Part shown: in pieces, positions 55,721 to 64,000 of the stretch | Layout: every line of letters begins with the position of its first letter | Numbering within the stretch: position 1 is the stretch's first letter | Assembly (NCBI RefSeq): GCF_021130785.1 | Contig: NC_060214.1 | Coordinates: 47,429,001 to 47,493,000 of the forward strand | Reading direction: 5' to 3' | DNA from: Homalodisca vitripennis | Lineage: Eukaryota; Arthropoda; Insecta; Hemiptera; Cicadellidae | Length of the DNA stretch: 64,000 nt | Notes under the pieces: model-generated | Database searches by the model: none | What the model was told of the DNA's origin: nothing | The model's input: the letters and a program-made list of their open reading frames with translations, nothing else | Made by a program: the position numbers and the translations under genes

Positions 55721-58585
55721 TACTAAATTTAAACCCCTTTTGTGTTTTCTTTTTGGTTTTATTTCCAAGAATAGCTGTTGCTCATAATTAAAAACATATG
55801 CGTAATGTAAATTTCTAATAAGTTTTGATAATAAATGTTACACATGTGTTACTGTACAATTTACATTTATATCGATTAAATGAGTAAAGGAGTAACCTGT
55901 TTACACATTCAAATGTTTTACTCTCGGAAAATAATGTTGAATAAGTTAAAAGGAGATTTGTTTTTATAGGTAATTGTTTGGAATGTTCCCGCACCATTAC
56001 TAGGAGCTTAACGGAAGAAAGTTTTGAGAAAGGTAATTTATTTAAGTGGATTGAAACAGTACTTTGCCTTAGCAGATTTCAAATGCTAGCTTTAACTATT
56101 CCCATTTGTGGGAGAGAGGTTACTATTGAAAATTAAATAAATAATTCAAGGATTTTTAATTCTAAGACTTTTTTGAGATTTTTTACATTGATCTGACTCT
56201 ATTCTTTATTTTGGTTCTTTATAACCTGATTTTAATATTGATTGCAAAGTATATTATTTTGGTAATTGACTTAGATTCGTTATTACAAATAATGTTTAAT
56301 TTACCACAAATTGAAAAATGCTTACGTTACTGGATCAAAACATTAATGCTATAACTCTGAAGTAAACTTGACTAGTAATTACATCAAATTCAGTTAAAAT
56401 CTACAAGTTCGAGTCAGTACCCAATTTGGAAAGTCTCAGTCATTCCAGTGAGAGTGTATACAACTGTTGTATACCCAATAAATCAACCACCAATCCAAGT
56501 AACACCTTTGTTTGGAAAAAAAATCCTGGTAAAGCAGCTAAGTTAAACTGTCAAATAATAAATATTTATTTTTGAAATAGACAGGGCTTCTATTTGATTA
56601 TTTTACTGCAGTGGATAAAACCAGGATTACAGACTGGAGTCTAAGAGTGCTGGGTCGTAACTCTGTGTTATACATCAGCCAGTCCTTTACTTTTAGACAT
56701 TCAGCAAGTATTATATAGAATGTGTTATTAATATGTATTGAATAACATAAAATTGTTATAGATATCCGTTGAAAATAATATACATACATGATAATTTCTA
56801 CATTTTAGATATCTTGATCATGGTAGTTAGAAATGGGTGTTTCGAAATTTATAAAAAGCAAATTATTTGAAGCTGCTGTAGGCGAGTCAAGAAACAACTT
56901 CTACCCTCCTTAAATGCCGGAAAAATTGAAAGCATTACCGCCTCCTTACAGACTATGCATACATCAATTGTGAATCCAAACTTCATATAAAGCTTAAAGT
57001 TTTAATTTAAATTATGCATTTTTTAAATTATATTGTATAATGCTTTGTAATAATTTAAAAAGATTTTAACTTAAACATGGTTTTAGCAACCGTATAAAAA
57101 GTTACATTAAACAAAAATTAAATAAATGCTACTTTTTGTCGCTTAAGAGTAATGTACCATAAACAGTAAAGTAATTTAATATCTGATTATGGTAAATAAA
57201 TTATATGCATAAAACGTAATTAGTACAACTATAACATGTAATTCTAAAATATAGAGTGCTAAATTTAACATAACTGTTCTCTGAGGGAAATGGCTGTTAA
57301 ATGGTTATAAGAAATAGTTTTCTTGGTTCTGGAGCTTGAGGTACACCTCAATCGTCGTATATTAACTTAATTTCCTCTTTATTGCTACACGGTGAAAATT
57401 CTATCAGGCTATGTCGGAGTATATCTATTCTCCTACCTAACAGTTATAAAGATTTGTAGCATTATGTTATGATATACAATTGAGTTACTACTGTTACATT
57501 TGTATTAAAGGCATGATAGAAATGATAGTATGAACTTGGCATGAAATTCTATCTGTAACACAGAACTTCTCGACGACAATCAAAGAGGTTTTGTCAAGAA
57601 CTGTAATTAAGACTCAACTCTTCAAAGAAACTGTCTTCTCGTCTGTCATCCAGAGCGTATAGAACTCAAGTATTCGTACATGGCACTGTGATTAAAACTG
57701 ACTGACAAATATTATTGCTTGCCATTTTGCCTGAGATAGTAATAAAGATGACGTATTTAAATTTGTTTTTGCCAATAACTTACGGCACAATAGAATTATT
57801 GAACACGGTTTGAGCAAGTATCGTAATTATTATGGGTAGGAAATATCAACACTAAGTGGGAACCACTGGACTGATAAAGTGACTGGGATTCGTAGGAAAA
57901 TCTCCCCTCTCATGCAAAAATGGATAATAGTGTAAAAACGCTGTTTCAGTTTTTAAATTTTTATTTTTATTTAAATAAGTATAATACAAAACTATCTTTT
58001 CGTATAAACATGTTACATTTAATTTCCATAAAATCTCAAAACGTGTACTGTATATTCAATAGGTTTTACGACTAAACAAAAATATAATCTGAAAACGTAT
58101 CATTTCAAACTTTTAATCCTTCTCATACTTTCCCATTTCGACATCAATCAAAACTAACATGGTTGATGATCGATTTCTTTCTATGGAAGAATTCATCCAT
58201 ATATTTATAGAAAGCCATGGCGTATGCTTATACAATGCAAAATGTTCTTCGGTTTATAAACTGTAAGTCTTGCAGGAAAAAGTTCCAGATTAACTCGCAG
58301 ATATACTTACAATACTTCCACTAGACTCGTGAAACAGCACAATCTTTATCACTGTAACAGCAATCAATTAGAATGGTTTATTCTGATTGCTTGTAAAAAT
58401 TGACGATGTAAGATTCTTGGTAAATCTAATACATATTCCCAATATTACAGTGTGACTTGGGAGACTGTGATTTCTAGAGAAAGATAGATTATGTATAATA
58501 TAATGCTGTACGGATGGCATGAGGAAAACTGGAACATTTATTGATGCAGCATATTGAATACCTAAATGGTTTTGTTATATCATGA
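55721..58585. other. AT-rich non-coding stretch
   Basis: No gene, RNA or repeat family recognised in 2.8 kb. Short frames at 55815-55997 (-) and 56598-56789 (-) carry no motif. Confidence 0.4.
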
Positions 58586-58779
58586 GACGGCCGGGATAAA
58601 TAACATGAATTTGGTACTTGATAAGAAGCTTGAAATAAAGAACATGACTTTAGTTTATTTGGAGAAGCTCGGTATAATAATATGGTTGTTATAGTTGGTG
58701 AAAAGCTTGGGATTAATAACATAATCGTGGTTTTCAGTAAGAAGCTGGGGATGAACAATATGGTTGTTTTACTGAGTAA
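58586..58779. repeat. Minisatellite, five units of 38-39 bp
   Basis: Units start at about 58586, 58625, 58664, 58702 and 58741. Each carries an AAGCT(T/C)GG-like start, then a AATAACATGGTTGTT-like middle and a T/G-rich end. Units are about 65-75 percent alike by eye. Because 39 is a multiple of three, the minus-strand frame 58489-58758 shows a 13-residue period; it is not a gene. Confidence 0.75.
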
Positions 58780-59039
58780 TATTTATAATTTTTCTTTATT
58801 TATTACAAGACGTTATGTGTAACAGTCTTTACTGCAGCTGTATTCAAATATTCAAGTTTATAAGTAAAAGTGTAAATATATATAGTTAGAAAAGTTATAT
58901 GCTTGTACGCAGTTAAATTGGCGATTGTCTCGTGACAATCATAGTTACCACTGTAATCAATGCAAAAATGTTCATTAAAATTTAGCAAAAACCTATTGAT
59001 TGACATGCACCTTAATTTTCAAGTCTTTAAGTCTTTTCA
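58780..59039. other. AT-rich non-coding stretch
   Basis: Nothing recognised apart from the repeat tail that begins at 59040. Confidence 0.35.
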
Positions 59040-59125
59040 TTTTTTGTATAAACAGATAGTCAGACAGACAAATAGAAATAATTTTTCACCATTCAAGTTA
59101 TAGCCTTTACTAACACTCAACTAGT
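59040..59125 (+). repeat. R-A-type tail (CAGACAGAC...), solo copy
   Basis: AGTCAGACAGACAAATAGAA followed by ATAATTTTTCACCATTCAAG, TTATAGCCTTTACTAACACTCAA. It aligns with the tails at 20050-20128 and 21750-21870. No head region is seen upstream. Confidence 0.55.
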
Positions 59126-59151
59126 AATTTTACGATTCCCCAAATCACTAT

Positions 59152-59180
59152 GTAAACACTAGTGTGTGGTGTGGTACAGA
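59152..59180 (-). repeat. Dispersed repeat R-B, terminal fragment
   Basis: TAAACACTAGTGTGTGGTGT followed by GGTACAGA matches the same end of the copies at 51236-51427 and 14228-14430. The rest of the repeat is absent. Confidence 0.5.
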
Positions 59181-60104
59181 ATGTTTCATAATGAATAACA
59201 CGTATTTACAGGGCGTGAAATAAACAAGAAATCAAATGTAACAATATGTCTAAAATTGCGATGTTTTAAGTTTCTCTGTATGGGTATTATATAAATTATT
59301 ATTTTTTTTCTGCATACATTTCTAAAGTATTGATTACCTTTATTAGTCACACGTAATCTTTATTTAACTGATAATCTTTAACAATATCAGGCTTTCAACA
59401 TTTTGTAAATGGCGAAGGTTTTGTACTGCAACATGTATATAACATACTATTAATTACAAATTTCTTAGAAACTTAAGTTTTTTTTTAATACACTGTAAAG
59501 TATTATAAGATATGAAATTCAATTACAAAAAGGTTTAATATGAAAATCGAAATTGTATAGTTTAGAAAATACGAATATTTAAAATTAGATACAGCATCCC
59601 TATTTTAATTTCAAAAATACCTACGTCAAATATCTAATTTTCAAACAGTTAAACACTTTACAAATTAGAATGTATAAAATAAATTAATAATATTAGCAAA
59701 ACTTTTAAAAATCCACACGGATAAACATAACCATAAAACATGTTTCTGTGGATTTGTCCTCATTTTGATGCCTTTACCTACTTATTTGAAATATTACCCA
59801 CTCGTTAACGATAATACGTTTTAATATACTTAAATAATAAATACTTAAATTAAAATATAAAATATTTTCTTTTTACTCTTTACATACAGAATATTGTCCT
59901 CAGACAATTATTAAAGAATACACTCTTAACGTTATACATGACGGGAAACTGGACTGAACATAACATTCTTTGTATTCTAGTCATAGAAGTACAAACTACA
60001 AAAGTAGTACAAAGGTAATTGTATTATTTTCGTGTACTGTAACCGAGGAGTGGACCTCTCATTCTGTTTACAACGGAGGGAGTGTGGATAAGATACTTTC
60101 CTTA
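59181..60104. other. AT-rich non-coding stretch
   Basis: Nothing recognised. Confidence 0.4.
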
Positions 60105-60173
<69 letters not shown>

Positions 60174-60187
60174 TATTTATATATATA
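60105..60187. repeat. (TA)n-rich microsatellite
   Basis: TA runs with a few interruptions (ATTATA near 60140, AAAATA near 60166, TTTATA near 60177). The Ile/Tyr-repeat end of the frame 59970-60167 is an artefact. Confidence 0.95.
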
Positions 60188-63169
60188 CGACAGGGCATAA
60201 CAGGTCGTATATATGTCAGAGCATATACGATTTAGGAGACAATATTAGAAAGCCATTATCGGAACACACGCACGCACTTATACGTTCACCGCAGGCGCTG
60301 TGTTCTGGAATCCTGTAATGCCCATCAAATGATGGATGACGCCTGAAATCGACGTTTATTTCCACACATTGGCAATTTTTGATAATTTTACCCGTCTACT
60401 TGCCTCGGACCCGTGTAGAGAGTAATTCTGTTTGATGCATTTTTTTAATTTTTTTAAAATACGAATTTATTCATCCTATATACCAACAATTAGGATGAAG
60501 ATGGAACTTGAAATAAAAGACTGGGTACGAAAATATCGTTGGAATTTTGTTTAGTTACACTTTTTTCGCCAAGCGTACTATGAGTATTAGGAAGTAAGTT
60601 TAAATGAATTGACCTGTAAAATCTACTGAATCAAAATAATCATAATTGATATACATTAACAGTATTAATAATGACAGTATTCTAACGAGGGTTTAGTATA
60701 GTTTAAAAATTATATTTTAAAAACGTATATATATAATTTTAAAATAGTATATTTTAAAAATATGCCATCTATATATATCGCATAGTTTAAATTCCCCGTT
60801 TTCCACAGTCATGAATACTCATGTTGGTAGTTCATGAACCTACGTAGTAGATTTTGAGTACAAACAAATCCAAATCCGATTAAATTGAGTTCTTAGTAAG
60901 TCTTTTTTAATTTGAATATATCTAATTACAAAAATCTATACATTACGTGTAAAATTATTTCTGTCTCACCAGTGTACAGCGCGGTTGTGTTTCGGAATGA
61001 GGAGTCCACAGAATGTTTAGGATATTGTTGATAAAAAGGTCATTGTGATTTTTGTCATGTAAAAAATACTTCAGCCTCAATATCTTATTTATAACTCTAT
61101 TGCCTTATCCAGTTCCTAAGGATAATTAATTTTCAAAGAAAAACGGTCAGTGCTAACATGTCAAATTTAATTACTGAATAATTCAGTTGTTATTGTTGAC
61201 TGATTAAACTTAAATATACATTTGTAGGTATGTATATGCGTGTGTTGTGAATTTATCATCAGAATAATTTACTATTTTTATTTGTTTACATACTCATTAC
61301 TCCCTTATATCATGTATGGGAAATATTACATTGAAAACAATATAGTTTCTCTGTGTAATTTTCATGAACTAGCAATTATTATTGATCATCACACAAATAA
61401 ATAAACATAGTTTTGTCGATATTAAGTTATGACATATTATTATTATTATGTAATGGCATTTCAAACAATCCAGAGATAAGTGATATCCACTGAAAGATAT
61501 TCCAAACTCTTCATTGATTTTATGTTTAAGTTTACAGATGGCATCCTGAAGTCGGAGAGTTAACCTATTTTTTAAAGTATTTCTAAAATTTGTTGATAAA
61601 TCTCTCTCCAATATTTCTTCATGTGTTATTGAATAGCTCCAACGATTTTAGTAGCGATAGATCCATTTTAGGCCTGTGTGGAGAAATAATAGGTCCACAG
61701 TGAGACTAACGTTTAAGTCCTTAGCTTTTCAATTAACACACTTATGACGTAATACATTATGGCATTTTAATGAATTTGATTAAATTCCCAATACAACAAT
61801 CCCAGAAAAAGACTTCTACACGTAATATGAGATTTGTATTGTCAAACTGACTTTTACATATGATTAAAAACAAACATTTACAACCAAATTTTTAAATATG
61901 TATAAATTATTATCTTTTGAACCTAGTCTTTGAAAGGATATCAAAATACATTTACTACCTACAGATTAAATAAAATTCATAAATTGATAATTGATAACGA
62001 AGTGTTAAGGGAATTTTCAAGACTAGTGGGGCGTAGAGTAGGGAGCTTTTAGAAACACGAATAGGTTTTTATGTTGAGCAGGGATCCTAAGAACATCTAT
62101 GTACCATTCCAGTTCAATCGTTGCAATAGTTTTTACGAGATAGATTAATACAAACACAAGCAGATACCAATGGATTTGTATATAGATTTAAAGCAACTTA
62201 AAGCATGTCTAGTAAATTTTTTGAACATTGCGAGGTTAATAAGAAAGATGAAAGAGCTGATACAAAGAAAGCTATGTCACTACACAGGAGGTTCTATATT
62301 ATTAAAAGAATATGATGAAGTCTTTTATTGCGCAAGCAGGGGTTGAAAGCAACTCTAGCCTATCAATCCCAGCCCCTTAACCTACACAATTACTACATTG
62401 TAGCCTGTCTACTGTAAAGTGGAGAAGATAGGATTAATCATTATGCTGAAATTAAATCATCTATAAATAAACATAGCAGGAGTAAGTAAAATTTGATAAA
62501 ATATATAATTTACAGATATAACTATGGATATTTAAGTAATTAATGTGGTTTACATTAATCCCTTATCTAACAGGTTCTTTTTTTAAATTACTCGTTGTCT
62601 GCCTATCCGCCTATGGGATAATTCTTGATTTGATTGAGTTCATCTTAACTTCGTTAAAAATATAAGGAACGGTTGCTCTTGGTATAAGGTAGAGTTATAC
62701 AAATCTTTATGTCATAAATTTATTATACCACGATAGTTTGCCTTACATTGTTATGTACAGTTGTATTTAGAAACAGGATTGTTGAAAAGGATCGGTTCCT
62801 TGAAATAATTTCCTTGGTTCAGTCCACGAAAATAAAACTTTGCATACCAATCTCAGGTGTATTATAATACTTGTTTACTCTAATGGTGATTTCCTTCATC
62901 ATACTTTTAACCCTTATTATACCCACCCATTCGATTTATCTTTACCAAAACTAGCATGGCTGGCGTTCGATTAATTTTTTAAGGAAAATTCGTCAGTCAA
63001 TTTTATGAAAATTAGCTTAAACAATACAAATTGGCTTTCACTATATTGAATTAGATAGTTCAGATCATAAAGAATATCAATAACTCATAGATCCTACGCG
63101 ACACGTCTACCTAAGCGTATTTGCGCACCCCAATTTCGGTTAGTACACCCTACATGCTCCCGTACCTTC
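60188..63169. other. Non-coding stretch
   Basis: 60190-60425 is GC-richer than its surroundings but shows no gene or family match. The rest is AT-rich with no recognised feature; the frame 61369-61611 (-) has no domain. Confidence 0.35.
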
Positions 63170-63390
63170 AACCAGATCGAGGAGTTTCTGCTTAATGAAT
63201 GTCAAATTCATCCCCTATCTGTGAGTTTCCAAATAGGGTTCTTCTAACCTCAAGCCTCACACAATCTAAAATAATGTGTTGTCCTACGTCTGATTACATA
63301 GTCTTTAATTGAAGTAATAACCACAGATTTGTAATGCAAGCACCTACTGCACGTCTGGTAAGAAAAATAGCTTCAGTCAATTTTTAAACG
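63170..63390 (-). mobile_element. Possible decayed LINE C-terminal fragment
   Basis: On the minus strand a block VGQHIILDCVRLEVRRTLFG, with stops nearby, recalls the 'aeHil..C..l...R..lfG' C-terminal motif of jockey/I-like LINE ORF2 proteins. A preceding LTRRAVGACITNLWLL block could be the 'aLtGh..Ln.hL' region. The expected first Cys pair is not visible. Weak evidence. Confidence 0.3.
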
Positions 63391-64000
63391 CTTGGGTCAG
63401 CATTGGGACTCTGCACCCCACGAACTATGGCACTATACAACGTATTATAATACGCCCTCTCAACATCGGGAAGGTGTATAATGCTATTACCTTAGCAGCC
63501 AGACTGTTCTCAACACTACTCAGGAGCTAGTGCAATGTAGTGTTACAGGACTTTCTAGACTTATATGAATGTTGGGGTTGATAGTGAAAAGTGCCTAAAG
63601 AGACTCCTTACCTTAAATATACATATATCACCTATCTAAAGCCTTCAAGATAAACTATGATAATCTGATAGTACAACAGTATTTTGGATTACAATAATCA
63701 GCACGACCACTTTACATAGACGCCAGGCATACGGAATATGTATATAACCCAAAATTGTTCTGAAAAGTTTACATAATGGGATAAGGTCAGATTGTGGGCG
63801 CTTCTATAGCAGAGTCAAAAATATGACCTTCGCTCCCGGTGATTTAAATTGGGCTAAACTTATTACTGATTGCCCATTTAACATTTGGTGGAATTCGTCC
63901 AGTGCTTAGCCTGTATTTAAATTCATAGTTCGTGAAATAAGTCTCAAGAAGAAGTTTGAGCCCAGCATCCGAATTTAGGGCAGAAATTTTCCATCATATG
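63391..64000. other. Non-coding stretch at the window edge
   Basis: Slightly GC-richer than average; no open frame or family recognised. It may contain further decayed parts of the putative minus-strand LINE. Confidence 0.3.

Noticed and set aside
1..64000. CRISPR arrays, prokaryotic operons, viral genomes or host genes
   Set aside because: No regularly spaced repeats with unique spacers, no ribosome-binding-site-linked gene runs, no env-like gene at the LTR element and no multi-exon host gene could be supported.

Overview
This window looks like AT-rich, repeat-dense, non-coding nuclear DNA from an animal, most likely an arthropod and probably an insect. The reasons are low GC, long TA and CA microsatellites, decayed LINE fragments of several kinds (CR1/jockey-like and R1-like) and a Ty3/gypsy element whose LTR carries an arthropod-style Inr + DPE promoter layout. 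I found no convincing host protein-coding gene and no prokaryotic feature. Almost every open frame outside the retroelements is short, of low complexity and without recognisable domains.

Layout. 1-6000: AT-rich DNA with a degenerate short tandem repeat (712-968), an old ~700-bp duplicated segment (1700-2510 / 4790-5370) and one half of an inverted dispersed repeat (2551-2668). 6000-20600: decayed LINE pieces (7100-7740, 8829-9640, 15957-16460, 17140-17303), a CA/TA microsatellite (11236-11329) and members of several short dispersed families. 20650-34057: a head-to-tail tandem duplication of a ~6.7-kb unit. 34058-37301: unique AT-rich sequence. 37302-42496: a full-length Ty3/gypsy (Mag/K02A2.6-like) LTR retrotransposon with both LTRs, PBS, polypurine tract, gag and a pol gene broken by four frame disruptions and one stop. 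42497-64000: more non-coding DNA with an R1-like LINE tail (46011-46747), a LINE 3' tail (47190-47330), a 7SL/SRP-RNA-like stretch (48632-48830), a minus-strand LINE endonuclease fragment (48973-49694), a minus-strand RT fragment (52190-52450), a CTCF-like site (54801-54815) and a 39-bp minisatellite (58586-58779).

How it works together. Only the LTR retrotransposon is an organised gene set: gag makes the capsid and nucleocapsid, and pol would supply protease, reverse transcriptase, RNase H and integrase. Its LTRs differ by about four substitutions in 312 aligned bases, so insertion was fairly recent, yet pol can no longer be read through. The LINE pieces are 5'-truncated or mutated remnants.

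I found no strong candidate for a new biological system. The best items for follow-up are the tandem duplication with strikingly uneven divergence, the 7SL-like sequence, the promoter layout of the LTR, and several uncharacterised dispersed repeat families that occur in pairs. All similarity statements come from reading by eye; no alignment or database search was run.
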